Shown: in pieces, positions 1 through 12,499 of the stretch
Layout of the letters: each line of letters starts with the position of its first letter
Numbering within the stretch: position 1 is the first letter of the stretch
Assembly: GCA_028015205.1 (NCBI GenBank)
Contig: CM051511.1
Coordinates: forward strand, 6,324,001-6,388,000
DNA: 64,000 bases
Reading direction: 5' to 3'
DNA from: Mytilisepta virgata
Taxonomy: Eukaryota > Mollusca > Bivalvia > Mytilida > Mytilidae
Notes under the pieces: generated by a model
Told to the model about the DNA's origin: nothing
Seen by the model: the letters and a program-made list of their open reading frames with translations, nothing else
Database searches by the model: none
Program-made: the position numbers and the translations under genes

Positions 1-1299
1 GCTTTAAATACAAGGAACTAGTGTTATAGTAAGCTGGAAGGCATTGAAATAGATGTTTTTCATAGTAAGTCTATCTAAGAATAAATTTGGCAGTTATGCA
101 CAAAACTAATTTTCACAATCAGGTTGAACCAAAAAAAAAAAAAAAAAATAAAATAAAAAATTAAAAAAAAAATAAATAAATAAACAAAAAATACATTAGT
201 ATCAATGAACAGGGTACAGGTTGTAGATCAGTGGCACACACACAACTCTAAAACTAAGGCATTTAATAACATTGAAGCATGGGCGGAAGCATTTACGGCC
301 TCCTCACAAATTTTAATTCAAAGACATCCCAAAACATTTCTGATCCTTTTGCATAAGTAGCAATCATAAGTACCACAGCTACTGATTTTTTCTCTGAAAA
401 ATACTACACATATGATTTTCTTCGCAGAGTTATTAGAGATGATACAAAAAACTGGGATGTTAACGATAGTTCAAACAATAAATGTTTCGATATTAACTTC
501 AAAGGTGAATTGCAAAGATCAACTGTATTTATAGACGTAATTGTATTAAATGTTATAGATTTCACAACCTGCTTAATGCTTTTAAAAACATTATAATACG
601 TTTCAACATCTTTTAGCTGAATATGCGGCTTCCCGACATTGTAATGTCATAAATAAATGCAAAAGTGAGCCCAATAACACACAGAAACTTGGAAGTTGTT
701 TAAGATTTTTTCACCGTAAAGGCTACAAATATGAAATTTTGTGTAATTCTGTAAAAAATGTTCTTTACATTGGTTTCTAAATCCTGCCGATTTCTATTGA
801 ACTCTATGGCGTGATACCGTCAAACAATTTATGGGACTGTTATAACTAACATTTTGTTTTAATAGAGCGACAGTATCCGACCAGGTATAAGAGCCTTAGC
901 TAGTTTTACATAATGACACTGCTATCTAAATTATGTAACGTCTAACCAAATTTTGAATTCTAGCAAGCGGTCACCTTGTTGGTAATCATGCTGTATTGTA
1001 TATAGTATGTTTTATACGCAAGAGTGGAAAAATATAAGGTTTTGGATAACCATAAAACCGGATTAACTCCACCATTGTTCAGTGCTTGTACCAGGTCAGA
1101 CAATACTGACTCTATTGTGTTTATGTTTGTGTTTTGTGCTCTTTTATGTTATTTTTTGTCCAAAGTTTTGCCTGTTGGGTGACATTGATTGATTGGTAAT
1201 GTCATTGTTGACCTTACTTTTTATCATTTTGTTGTTTATCTATGAAACATGCTGCAATCACAAACCACAGCTACTGTTCCACAAAATATATTCCAAATA
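1..1299. other. Intergenic, no gene seen
   Basis: No convincing coding exon is visible on either strand. The stretch is AT-rich and holds an impure A-rich run at about 129-190. Nothing in it repeats elsewhere in the window that I could see. Confidence 0.5.
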
Positions 1300-2349
1300 A
1301 CATAACGATAAGATATGGTGTGAACTAAGCACATATTATCGTGCCAACAAATGCTGCAAAGATCCGCCTTAGTGACATATCCAAATGTGGGAAGTGGCCA
1401 TCACCATAAAACGCTTGGTTTTGCACGAGATTTTCTGGGTGTTGCAGAGAGCAATAAAATTTACCATAAAAGGCTTGTTGTATAGCCCGCGCTTTTTTTA
1501 CTACAATGTACTATCCACGCTTTCGTCAAGATTTGGTTACTCACCCGTGTGTAAAGTATTCTACTACGAGAAGAAAATAGTAAACAGCACGTGGTACAAG
1601 TTAATTATGAAAAACAAAACATTTTTTATTTTAAACATTGGAAAAACGTAATGCGTGCTCAATTTAAACGCTTTATGTGCAAATTATGTTTAGAAATGTT
1701 TGAAATTTAAAAATATGATTAAAAAATGATATATAGACTTAGGTTTATGCAAATAACATTAGAAGTTGAATGAAAGGTTCAGGAAAAAGATTTCTGGAAT
1801 ACACGAAAATAAATACATGTACATTGTAATTGTCTTGTTTTGCTGAATAAGAAATGTTATTCACATGTGTAGAAGGAATAGGAATAATACCCGAAATAAG
1901 TGTTTGATAGAAAATTTTAAAAGTTCTGTGTCAAATATTTCTCTTGATTAACTTCTCTGCCCTATGTATTCATTGATGGCATAAGTTTTATTATCCGACA
2001 ATGACTATGTATTATATTGTATATATAAATTGTTATGCGTTACTATATTCGTTTCATTGCCAGAATTTACGAAATAAAGATTCACATTAAAGTGCAAAGA
2101 AGTTTTACAAAGAAATTGACCTTCATATGTGTTTTTTTTTACTGAATGCGTGTTTGTTTATCTCAGTCGACTTTTGTCGCGAATTTTATTGTTACGCCAC
2201 TTTCACGGATGAACAATAGGAAAATCACGTGCAAATACAAGCCTTTTATGGTGATCGCCATTACCCATATTTGGATACGTCGCTAGGGCGGGCTTTGCAG
2301 CATTTATTGGCACGACCATAACTATAGCATTAGCAAAGTTATCGTTACT
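1300..2349. mobile_element. Non-coding element with ~100 bp terminal inverted repeats
   Basis: Positions 1339-1440 are the imperfect reverse complement of 2215-2316. Both arms carry TCGTGCCAA, AATGCTGCAAAG, a shared CGTATCCAAAT-like block and ATCACCATAAAA. The similarity reaches outward to an AACGATAA motif near 1302 and its complement near 2341. The 1.05 kb interior has no meaningful reading frame, so this looks like a non-autonomous DNA transposon (large MITE). I could not identify a target-site duplication, so the exact ends are uncertain and no superfamily is assigned. Confidence 0.6.
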
Positions 2350-2815
2350 CTTTGAGGAGGTCACTAGATGAACGACTTTAAATACAGGGAAATGGCATTA
2401 CAGTCGGACCGCCAAGTGCCATTTTGACCGTTACACTAGTGTAATTTATTTACAGAGAAACAGGTGGGGATAATTTCAGAATTTTTTTTTACACTAGACG
2501 GCGCTTTTAGTCCCGCCTCGAAGTTTTGGTTGACATGACGGGTGTGAAATATGTAAATATCGTTGTGCTAGTTTTTGACTTTCAAATAACATGGATGGAA
2601 ATATGTGTAAAAATTATTTCGTTAACACCCTGGCCTATTAGATACACCTGACACTGAAAATTATGAACGTATGAGACATCAAAAGTGAGTATTTTTGCGC
2701 ACCTCAAAATGGCCGGCGACACACGTTGCCACTTTTTAGCCAATGGACAGATCTCGTTCGTTAACCGTTTCACTGGGAGGAGTCTATAATGTTTTGTTTT
2801 GCAAATATAGTATAC

Positions 2816-4030
2816 TAATCCCTTTTGGGATTCTGTGTCCGGAGCTATTTTTCTGACTTGGCCGCCCACTGAATCCCTTATCAACCACTAATAACTCTAT
2901 TCGGGAAAATCAAAAGTGGACCCCTACTCTCATTCCGGCACTCGGAACGGTTTGAATTTCATATGGCAGTCCAAAAACAGGTAAGTCTCCATTAGTAGAC
3001 ATATTTTACTTTTCAAAAAGCTTAAAATGATTTAAATCCTTCTCCTATTTCAGCAGTTATGGCTCACGATTCCAAGACTCCGCTTCAGATTGACCCGCGG
3101 CAGCCATTGTTGTTGTCATTTGAATATCCCTCCCATGATGCACGTTTTTCATTATAGTCTGTTTCATTTTTCCATTTTAACCTCATCAATAGAAACAAGT
3201 GAAAGGAACAAGAAGATCCACTTCTATGGGATTTGTTTACTTGTTGGCATTCTAATTACAATTATACCATGGGGAGGGGTTAAAAATGTGTGGGGGGTAA
3301 AGGGGGAGGGGGGCAATGTACATTTGTTTTTTTCATTCTAATGTTAAATGTAAATAGTGGTTATATATGGGATTAAGATTTTCCTATTTAAATTTAATTT
3401 AGTCTAATTACAATTATACCATGGGGAAGAATAAAAAAAAGGGGGAAGGGGGTTCAATGTACATTTGTGCATGTAAAAAAAGATATATATGTTTTGTTTG
3501 AATTATAAATTTTTTTTCAAATTTTGAGTCATTACAAGTTAGCTATGAAGCAACTTTGATAAAAAATGTTCTTTTATATTCAATAATATAAAAAGTTCAT
3601 TAAGATACAATCCTCCTCATGATCTTAGCAAAAAAAGTGATTTTATTTAATGAAGTAATCCAAATGCAGATGTTAAAAACAAGATGCTTTAATCGTGTTT
3701 CATAAGAAATTGTTTTTTTTTCCCACAAATATTCCACCTCATGACCATAGCACACAGATGATACATTTGTAAGTCATCCAGATGCACAGATCACCAAGGG
3801 TCAATGCTACAAGACTATATGTTTATAGATCTTCACTTAAAAGAAAAAATGGATATAAAATAGGTAAACCTGGAATGGTCCTAGCATGCTAAGTGCACAA
3901 GGACAAATTTAAGTCGTCCAAATGCAGAGATAATCAAGGACAGGTGATGAAGGACACTGAATATCCCAAGTGCACAGTGGGCGGCCAAGTCAGAAAAATA
4001 GCTCCGGACACAGAATCCCAAAAGGGATTA
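2816..4030. mobile_element. Non-coding element with 56 bp near-perfect terminal inverted repeats
   Basis: The 56 bases at 2816-2871 are the reverse complement of 3975-4030, essentially without mismatch. The outer end begins TAATCCCTTTTGGGATTC, which is itself a small palindrome (ATCCC/GGGAT). The 1.2 kb interior is non-coding and G-rich in places. This is a non-autonomous DNA transposon or foldback element. No clear target duplication was found beyond a possible TA-containing site. The near-identity of the arms suggests recent activity or conversion. Confidence 0.65.
3248..3470. repeat. Two direct copies of an ~60 bp G-rich segment
   Basis: The stretch CTAATTACAATTATACCATG followed by a G-rich tract and CAATGTACATTTGT occurs at about 3251-3330 and again at about 3403-3467, some 153 bp apart. 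It lies inside the TIR element at 2816-4030 and is probably a local tandem duplication. Confidence 0.6.
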
Positions 4031-4033
4031 CTG

Positions 4034-4670
4034 TCTGACCACCCCCTTTTCCCTGATACATTATTTATTCCCAATATTGGTTGTTTAATGTTTGTTGACA
4101 CATATTTATTATATCATTTGACAACCAAGCGTGAAACTTATTTATATTTCCTTTTTTGATCGATCGTTACCTTCATACCTTCTTTGTTTACATTTTATTG
4201 AGGAGGTAAACGTTGATTATCCCCCTTTATGGCGTAGTTTGCACAGAAAAGGCTCGCTTGAAAAGCGTTTCACTCGGTTTTGAGGAGAAATATTTGAACT
4301 GTTCGGCAGAAAAGTAACAGCACATCTTTTCCGATTTAAAAATCCCCGTAACGAGATCTGAAAATGAAGACATTGTACTTTTTCTGACCAACAGTGACGA
4401 AATCGTCGGCATCATTGCCAACTTTGATTGTAAAATTTTGTAGGAAAAGCACGCTACAAATATCTGTTTTAAAGTAATATGAAAAGAAAATTTTAATACC
4501 ATCCCCTAGACCCAACACAAACCATACGCATGGATTTTAAAAAATATATTGCCTCCTAACAATTAAAACAAAATGTTTGCAACAATTTTAGAAAAAAAAA
4601 TATTTTAAATGTTTTAACATCCAGGACATCCAGTGAAAAAAAAAATAGTTTGTTGTCTTAAAAAAACAGT
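4034..4670. other. Intergenic, no gene seen
   Basis: Short open frames on the minus strand at 4227-4518 overlap one another in different frames and show no domain, start context or splice structure that I trust. I see no repeat in this stretch. Confidence 0.4.
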
Positions 4671-4675
4671 GATTT

Positions 4676-5625
4676 CAGACATGAAGATTTTTGTAGGAAT
4701 TTTCCTGTAGGGTCCTATATTAAAGTTCAGCAGTGGATGCCATCTTGGTTCACAGCCAGGGTCATCGGATACAATTCTGAAATGACCATTTAGCGACCAT
4801 TGCTGAAAAGTCTGGTTCCAAATGACCTAGGGGTTTCAGACAAGAATATTTTTAAATAAAATTTCCCATAGGATCCTATGTTAAACTTGCATTCATCTTG
4901 GTTGACAATTTGGGTCATCAGACACAATTCTCAAGGAGGACCATCTAAAGACCATCACTGCCAAGTCTGGTTCCAACTGTCTCAGTTGTTTCAGACAAGA
5001 ATATATTTAAATAATTTCTCATAGGGTCCAATGTTAAACTAAGTTCGGCGGTTTCAGGCAAGAATATTTTAAAATAATTTCTCTTGTGGCCGAACTTAGT
5101 TTAACATTGGACACTATGAGAAATTATTTAAAAATATTCTTGTCTGAAACCACTGAGCCAGTCTTGGTTGACAATCCGGGTGATCGGACATAATTCTGAA
5201 AGAGGACAATCTAAGGACCATTGCTGCTAAGTTTGGTTCCAATTGACTTAGTAATTTCAGACAAGAAGATTTGTAAATAAATTTACCATAGGGTCCTATG
5301 TTAAACTAAGTTCGGCTGTGGTGGCCATCTTGGTTGATCGGGTCATCGGGTACAATTCTGAAAGAGGACCATGTAAAGACCATTACTGCCAAGACTGGTT
5401 CCGATTAGCCATGTAGTTACATAACAGAAGATTTTTGAAATTAATCCCCTTTTTTTTCTATTTTTTGTTACAGTAGCCATGTCGGGTGGAAGTCCGGGAT
5501 GCCGGACACAATATTGGACCATTCCCACAAAGTTTGGTTCCAATTGGGAAAGGTTTACGCCGGATGACGGGGGACACCAAGTGATGGCAATGGCTTACCT
5601 GGTCTTTTAGGCCAGGTGAGCTAAT
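4676..5625 (+). repeat. Tandem ~160 bp dispersed-repeat units (pearl-like)
   Basis: At least five diverged units follow one another. Each carries CAGACAAGAA, then a CATAGGGTCCTATGTTAAAC-like block, a 'ccatcttggttgac' block, a 'tacaattctgaaagaggacc' block and TTGGTTCCAATTG. The last unit runs into GGCCAGGTGAGCTAATAAAG, the end motif seen with this family elsewhere in the window (near 11617 and, inverted, near 50858). From memory the structure resembles bivalve 'pearl' elements, which are built from ~160 bp core repeats and associated with Helitron/Helentron-like elements. Frames inside are spurious. Confidence 0.7.
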
Positions 5626-5639
5626 AAAGTTAAATTCTG

Positions 5640-8035
5640 ATTAGTGGTTCTCAAGAAAATGAAAATGATGTTTCAGATAGGGGTTTTAATGCAAACATTG
5701 AACCCAGCAGACGGCCATAATGACCTTGATAGGAACATACCAAGTTTCCATTCAATCCTTTCAGCAGTTCTTGAGAAGATTCTTGACAATCAACCAATCA
5801 AAATATTCAGATTCAAAATATATGATGGCCAGAGAGAATACCATTCTGCAGGAAGTGGTTGAGGAAGCAGCCAAAGCCATTCCCAACCCCATCATACCAA
5901 AAAAAGGCCAAGTTGTTTACTGTAAAAGATCAGTGACGTTAACCAAAAGAAAAAGAAATTGTTTTAACTTCATGTAAAAAAATGAATTGATTTCAATTTG
6001 CCATGGAAAAAAGATTTTGCGTCTGGTCCATGGTGAAAAAAAGAAAATTTGACACCCCCCTCCCAATTTTCAAACGGTTTCTCCCTTAAAGTGTCTATTC
6101 AAAAGCTTTCTTAAACTTTCTAACCAAATATTCCAACAAATTTAATGTATTTAGATTTAGATTTATTGTTTTAACTCGAACGATTAGAAATCGTAGCTTT
6201 AAATTCGATGAAATGAGAGATAGTTCATAAGAAGTAATAGAAAATAATTCACGCCGGATGCTAGCCAGTTCTAGTTACCTCCCCTTGTATACATCTTTCT
6301 GGTTTAATAGTAGTGGTAGATGAATGTTTTTTCTCTTTTGATAAAGCAGTATTCAAACACATTACATAATAATTTACCAATCACGCCCCTTTAATTCATA
6401 TATAATTATAATTGAAACAGCACATACTACTACAAACACTTAGAAAATACATATACATTGTCGGAAAAGAATTGAGAGAAATATCATTAAACTTTAACTT
6501 TTCTGAAAATTTAAGTATATTGCTTTAATCCGTTTTCACTAAAGCGCAAAGAACCTGGAGGAAACAAGAAAATTTCAGTTCAAAATGTTTTGGCGCAATA
6601 ACCAGGAATAACATGACGTCATAAATATATGTAATAAAAATTTTTAAAGACCTTTTTTCTGGGTTGCGTTCAATATAATAGCAGGTAGGGTAGCTAGGAT
6701 ATTGTATCCCAAGATAAAAGATTGATTAATTGTCGTATCTTTAGTTTTTAGTGGAATTTCACATGACTAGTGCTTAGTTGTCTGCGTTGTCTTGTTCTCA
6801 TTCTGTTTAATTTTTTATATGTTTTTTATTTATTTTTTTAGTTATACATGGCATTTTTTGTTATTTTCCATTCTCATGAGTGCCTTGAATTCTAATAATG
6901 ACACCAATGTTTAAAATCAAAAGTGTAAAACCTCATTGCACATCTAAATCAGTACTGTATAGAAATAAAATGCATAAGGTTAAAAATGAAAGAGGAGTTT
7001 AGGTCGAAAGCTTAAATTCATAATTTCAAATTTGAACCATGTGGGGCCCGTATTTTGAAAATTAAAATTCTAAAACCTTATTGCCCATCTACATATAGTG
7101 CATGGCAATACTGTATAGAAATCAAATGAAGAAAATGAACACGGAAAGAGGAGTTTAGGTTTCAAACTTAAATTAAAACGCCACAGTAAAGTAGAGAATA
7201 TTCATTATTTATGTCAAAATTAATGAATTTTAACTTTCCAGGGTCATGACTTTGAATTTTCATTTATAAGCCACCCACTTAGTATTCCCTGTGTTACTGT
7301 TTGAACTATCTGTGTTGATGTTTTGACTAATTCGTTTTGTCTTTTCAGGTTAATCCTATATACTTACCGATTTGCGTCGGTGTTCCTTTGTCGATTTATG
7401 CAATTGTTTAATTAGATAAGAAAATAATATAAATTGTCATCTACAGGTCTCCAATTTGATTTTGAGTTAATGTTTTGTTTCGTATGTTATTTGTATGTTA
7501 TTTTGTTGAGATATGGCCTTTTGTATAATTCAAATAGTGGAGATACTGCACGATCAAAATAAAGTGCATATCGGTTAGCAGGGTTGATATGGGCATCTAT
7601 ACCTGAGTTAACAGTACTGTCCGCTTTTGTTGAATTGCATATAAATTCCATTAGTTTTCTTTTTATATCACAAGGATAATTCTGACGTCACAAGTAAAAA
7701 CGTAATTGTTTTACGACGTTATTAACGATTCTTCTTCAATATTAGTAATAAAAGACAATGTCATGCAAGTAATCCATGGAACACAAAGACGAAGTTACAC
7801 ACATAAATTTAAATATGCACTATTTTATTAATAAATTCGAAACAGGAAAAAGTTTTAAAGGTCTAATTATCGTTAGTCTTCGGGCGTTTCATCTGTTCAT
7901 ATCCTCTAATAGTAAGCTAAAAGAACAGAAAACTACACATTAGTACGAAAACACATACACTGGAAACTATAATAAAACGATTTATAAAAGATATAATGAT
8001 TTGACAAATCTAAATTGTCGACGTTATTGTATTTA
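5640..8035. other. Intergenic stretch with one local tandem duplication
   Basis: No gene is recognised. A segment of about 120 bp at roughly 6910-7030 is repeated at roughly 7050-7180. Both copies hold ATTGC(A/C)CATCTA, ACTGTATAGAAAT and AAAGAGGAGTTTAGG. The open frames near 5644-5977 lie in sequence that looks like a continuation of the dispersed repeat before it. Confidence 0.5.
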
Positions 8036-8249
8036 AAGAATGTGGGGTACTTGTCAAGGATGCATCGACCATAATAATTTTATTCGAAAATTAAAAAAAA
8101 AAAAAAAAATAACGAAAATTCTTTGTCAAACCTGTACCCAGAATATAAAAAATAAAATTGCCGAAATTAATTTGATACAAAATGGTACTAACATATATTT
8201 CAACGTAATAAATCATCATTTCTAAATATAACTACATTAATTGGAATCG

Positions 8250-8744
8250 TCAAACTAAAGAAAAACCATTACCATTCTTTTTACCGTATCCACCGTATCC
8301 TCCATAGCCTCCGTATCCTCCATAACCACCATAGCCACCGTATCCTCCGTATCCTCCATAACCACCATAGCCACCGTATCCTCCGTATCCTCCATAACCA
8401 CCATAGCCACCATATCCTCCTAACCAGCCACCTCCTAAACCGTATCCTCCATATCCTCCTAACCAGCCACCTCCTAAACCTCCATAGCCTCCAACTATTA
8501 CTGGAGCCATAACAATTTTATATCCTCCTAACCAGCCACCTCCTAAACCGTATCCTCCATATCCTCCTAACCAGCCACCTCCGTATCCTCCATAGCCTCC
8601 GTAGCCTCCATAGCCTCCGTATCCTCCATAGCCTCCGTAGCCTCCATAGCCTCCGTATCCTCCATATCCTCCGTATCCACCATAGCCTTTCGCTGTTGCG
8701 ACGGTAACACAGACAACAAGCAATATTGCTACGCCGAGCTTCAT
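8250..8744 (-). CDS. Secreted Gly/Tyr-rich repeat protein, shematrin-like
   Basis: A 164-residue protein. Residues 1-18 (MKLGVAILLVVCVTVATA) form a signal peptide ending at ATA|K. Two long GYG blocks (about residues 20-57 and 115-153) surround a near-symmetrical centre: two GLGGGWLGG motifs, a short hydrophobic KIVMAPVIVGG hinge, and two more GLGGGWLGG motifs. The tail, KKNGNGFSLV, is basic and then polar. This composition is typical of molluscan shell or periostracal matrix proteins such as shematrins, secreted by the mantle; a glycine-rich antimicrobial peptide is the alternative. The start is the ATG at 8742-8744. Just upstream on the minus strand a long T-rich tract ends in CAG at 8751-8753, a strong 3' splice site, so the in-frame TTG beyond it is intronic and a non-coding first exon is likely. 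AATAAA on the minus strand near 8079 may be the poly(A) signal. Confidence 0.85.
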   Translation of the reverse strand: MKLGVAILLVVCVTVATAKGYGGYGGYGGYGGYGGYGGYGGYGGYGGYGGYGGYGGGWLGGYGGYGLGGGWLGGYKIVMAPVIVGGYGGLGGGWLGGYGGYGLGGGWLGGYGGYGGYGGYGGYGGYGGYGGYGGYGGYGGYGGYGGYGGYGGYGKKNGNGFSLV

Positions 8745-8861
8745 TTTGAACTGCAAAAAAAAAAAAATAAAAATAAAAAAATGAAGTCAAAAAAACTAAA
8801 GAAAAAAATTAAACGTGCCATTAGACTACACTTACAATAGGATGGTAACGGTGTGTGTGTG

Positions 8862-8862
8862 T

Positions 8863-8890
<28 letters not shown>
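8862..8890. repeat. Poly-G tract next to a GT microsatellite
   Basis: A GTGTGTGTG run passes directly into about 28 consecutive G. The tract lies about 110 bp upstream (minus-strand sense) of the splice acceptor of the Gly/Tyr-rich gene, so it sits in that gene's 5' region or intron. Such tracts are unstable and prone to assembly length error. Confidence 0.9.
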
Positions 8891-8893
<3 letters not shown>

Positions 8894-9248
8894 GAATAAA
8901 TGGATGACCGTATCAAACTACGTTCACTTTTGGAAACTAAGATCCATCAATAATTAGATAAATTCTGTTTAATTCTAAATAACCTATGGTAAGGCAAATA
9001 ATGCATACCACGAAAATTGAAAGAGTCACAATCTTTACTGAAAAAATAATAACAAAATACCGAATAAATTCGATGCACTGTATGGCCGTTTCGTTTACTG
9101 ACAACTCATCAGCAATGATGTAATAAAACGGATTACAGGAATGTTCAACAATTATGACATGTAAATAAACCACCCGGACTCTCTGGTGTGAAAAAAAAGC
9201 ACTAGTAATTCTATGATGACTCTTGTAATCAAACAAGCTATTTATCTC

Positions 9249-9456
9249 GGGTGTGACTAAACATCGAGTTCGAGTTCGATTTAGAGTTAGAGTTCGAGTT
9301 AGAGTTCGAGTTCAAGTTCGAGTTCGAGTTCGAGTTCGAGTTAAAGTTCGAGTTAGAGTTAGAGTTCGAGTTCAAGTTAATCTTCGAGTTAACTCGAATA
9401 TTGATTTCTAATGTCATTTATCGAGTTGCATGTCGAGTTAAAATTCGAGTTACGGA
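9249..9456 (+). repeat. Left TIR: array of (C/A)(G/A)AGTT hexamers
   Basis: After the 20-base terminal motif there are about 21 nearly uninterrupted hexamers, mostly CGAGTT with AGAGTT, AAAGTT and CAAGTT variants, to about 9390. A spacer with ATTTATCGAGTT and two further CGAGTT copies follows. Confidence 0.9.
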
Positions 9457-10159
9457 TTAAGTTTAAGGGGAGGGAGGTAAAACAATTTCCTGTCCATAGG
9501 GTCATAAAAAAATAGCTAAATTTGTTGACACCCCCATAAAGATATCTCTACCCTTTTCAGACCCAGAAAAATACGCTATTATTTTCTTTTTGAACGCACC
9601 CCCCCAAAATACCTGCAATTGTTGGGACCCCTAGACAATATAGCAAAATCGAGAAATAAATAGTACTAGCCTAAGTGCAGAACATTTTGGAGAGACCCCC
9701 CCCCCATTCTTTTTTTGGGATTAAGTTATTGTGCGTAGAGTTTTATTCTTCGCAGTTTATAATCATCTGGACACCAGATATAGCTACATGTATCAAATGC
9801 ATGTGGATCCTGTATAATTACAAAAAGTTTTTTTTTTCTTCAAAACTTCCTTAAAATAATCCGTACACTGAATTGTGGGATTTCAAGTTGTGATACAAAA
9901 CTATATCCTTCAAAATAATATAAACGTTGTGAATAGTTTTGGAACCATTTTTATTGTTTATTGTTTTTTTTTTTATATTGCGCATTTGACTGACGCGGAA
10001 GCCAAACCACATTGCCTATGTTACTAAAAAAGAGTATATGGGTCAGACAGTAGTTTTGAAAATTATCTCAGAAGAAATGTCTTTTAGAGAAAATCTGGGA
10101 AGTTAAAAACGATCACAAGGACAAGATGTACATGCGTTTCATTTTTTGTAGAAATCGTA

Positions 10160-11660
10160 TTACCCGTCTTGGAGTTATTGCCCCGTGAATTGTTGATTTT
10201 TAGCTTTTTGTTATTGTTTTTTAATATGAAAATCTCCTCCCCTAAAACTACAGGGCCAATTGGAACCAAAAATTGTTATAATAGTTATGGGATGGTCCCC
10301 TTTAAACTTTTATCTGGCGTGTTCGTTCGTCATCCAAGATTGCTATCACGGCCGGACATAATCAATCTTAGGACTCTATGGGGAATACAATTTGAAGATC
10401 TCCTCTGAAACTGCTGGGCCTATTAAAACCAAACTTTGGTGGAAAATTCCTTGGGTGGTCCCCTTCTAATATATGTCTGTTGTTCCCGACCTTCAACCAA
10501 GATAGTTGCCGGAGCTAATTATAGAAAAGGGGGAAGGAAAATTTAAAATGTTTTCCTCTGAAACTATACAAAGTCAATATCAACCAAATTTTACTTTAAT
10601 GATCTTAAGATGGTCCTCTTCCAAAACGATGTCAGCTAATTTCGACCTCTGCTACAAGGGTGGCCTCCTCTAAATCCACTGGGCAATTTGGCCTAATTCA
10701 TCTTTAGGAGTGTTCAGTTTCAATATCGTGTCGAAGGATGAATCGAACCAATAACATTTAGGGAACAACCATTTAACTTCAAAAGTGGGTTTGTGGTTTT
10801 TTTTGGTGAAAAAAAATATTCTGATTCCAAAGGGAAGGAAAAAAATAATGTTGCAGCAAGGACCAAAAAAGTAATCTGTTTTACAAAACTATGGAAAGAA
10901 TTACTGGTTTAGATATATTTTTTCAAAAATAAATATTTGAATCCGAGAGTCGATTTAATAAATCACAAGCATTACAAGAAAAGCTGAAGATCATTATTTA
11001 ATACAAACCTGACTTGATTTATTTTGAACTTAATATAAGATTCTCCTTAGTTTTTTCAGTCATACTTGACCTTTCAGTGATTAACCATCAAGATGAAGAG
11101 CAACAATCATGACAATCAAAGCATTGTTCCTTTTTTGGGCAGTTCTTGTTTCTGATTGGCTGAATAAAAAATCTTATCCTCTGAAATTGCTTGGCCAAAT
11201 GGAACTAAACTTGACAGGAAGCATATATAGGAGGTTCTTTACACAGTTTTCTCATTTCGTCCTATCGGGCAACAAACATGGCCGTCATGGGCAATTCTTT
11301 TTTCTCATTGGTTGATTTTAAAAAAAATCTGGAACTACTTGGCCAAAACTGTCAGCCAAACTTGACAGGAAGTATCCGTTTGGAAAGTCTTATGAAATGA
11401 ATCTTTTACATCCTGATTGGACGACAGGCATGACTGCCATGGGCAATTCTTGTTTCTGATAGGCTGATATAAAGACGTCTTCTTCTCTGAAACAGCTTGG
11501 CCAAATGAAACGATACTTGACAAGAAGCATCTGTGGGAGGTTTTTTACATTTTTTTCTCATTTTGTTTAGATCATGTGACAAACATGGTCGCCATGGGCA
11601 ATTCTTGTTTCTGTCAGGTGAGCGATACAGACTCAGGCCTCTGAGCCTCTAGTTTAAATA
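10160..11660 (+). repeat. Dispersed ~160 bp repeat units inside the foldback element
   Basis: Repeated blocks with 'aaactacagggccaattggaacc', 'ggtcctcttc' and 'atggccatgggcaattcttgtttctg' recur about every 150-170 bp. The block closes with CAGGTGAGCGATACAGACTC and CTCTAGTTT at about 11617-11655, the family's end motif. The open frames at 10084-10408 and 11109-11523 are products of these units, not genes. Confidence 0.65.
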
Positions 11661-12499
11661 TGCATACATGTACATATACCCAATGTGTGTCTACTCATTA
11701 TTGTGTGGAATTATGATTGTTATAATAAAAAACAAAGTACAGAGAAAATGATTTTATATTCTATTTCTTAAAGAATTAATATACAAAACAAAATAAAAGT
11801 CATTCACATATCAGAAATATGCAAATGTTTTATTATAAAAACAAATTTATGTACATACCAGTTTTATTTACCTCTAGTGATTTCATAGAATATATACAAC
11901 TTTTACTTTCCGGGCATTGCTCAAAAAAAAATTCTGATTCGACTTGGTAAGAAAAAAAAATAATTTGGTTTGATTGTAATCGAAAAAAAAAATAAAATTC
12001 GGTCCATACTTTGAAAAAAAAATAATTTCAAACCAATATTAAAGAAAAACATCCCCCCCCCCCCTTGAAGTTAAATGTTGTGAACTTACAGGCGAGCTTA
12101 TATATGCTCCTTGTAGCCTCTTGTTTGTTTGAAATATTGTTTGTAGTAAAGTGTACTTGTAGGCTTGATATGTCGTGTTCACATTTTTCTAAATTTGGGA
12201 CAAATATAGTGTGTCTATACCTCCGTCCATATATTGAAGATCGTATGGTAGACTCTGGTTGACTTGTTTTGCTAGGACTGATGATCTACACCCGGAATAA
12301 AAGAAGGCTTAAATTTTCATTGAAATTTTATTAAAGAATTTAAAATTACAAATTATTAGCAGATGAAGCACTCTAAAAGCCCACGTAGCAGCATTTTATC
12401 ATGTGAACTGTGACTAAAATGTCTGTTGAACAACATTTCCAATTCGTCACTGATTTCCGTATTAGAAAAAAAATTGTACCAGGAACAAGTGCCTTTATC

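Noticed and set aside
8518..8790. 90-residue minus-strand ORF rich in Arg, Trp and Ile
   Set aside because: It is an alternative frame of the Gly/Tyr-rich coding repeat and begins in the T-rich intron end.
9264..9390. Telomere-like or satellite hexamer array
   Set aside because: The same hexamers occur inverted at 12500-12660 and are bounded by a shared end motif and a target duplication, so they are TIRs of an element.
12065..12262. 65-residue ORF within the foldback element as a possible transposase
   Set aside because: Too short, no DDE or zinc motif, no continuing exons seen.
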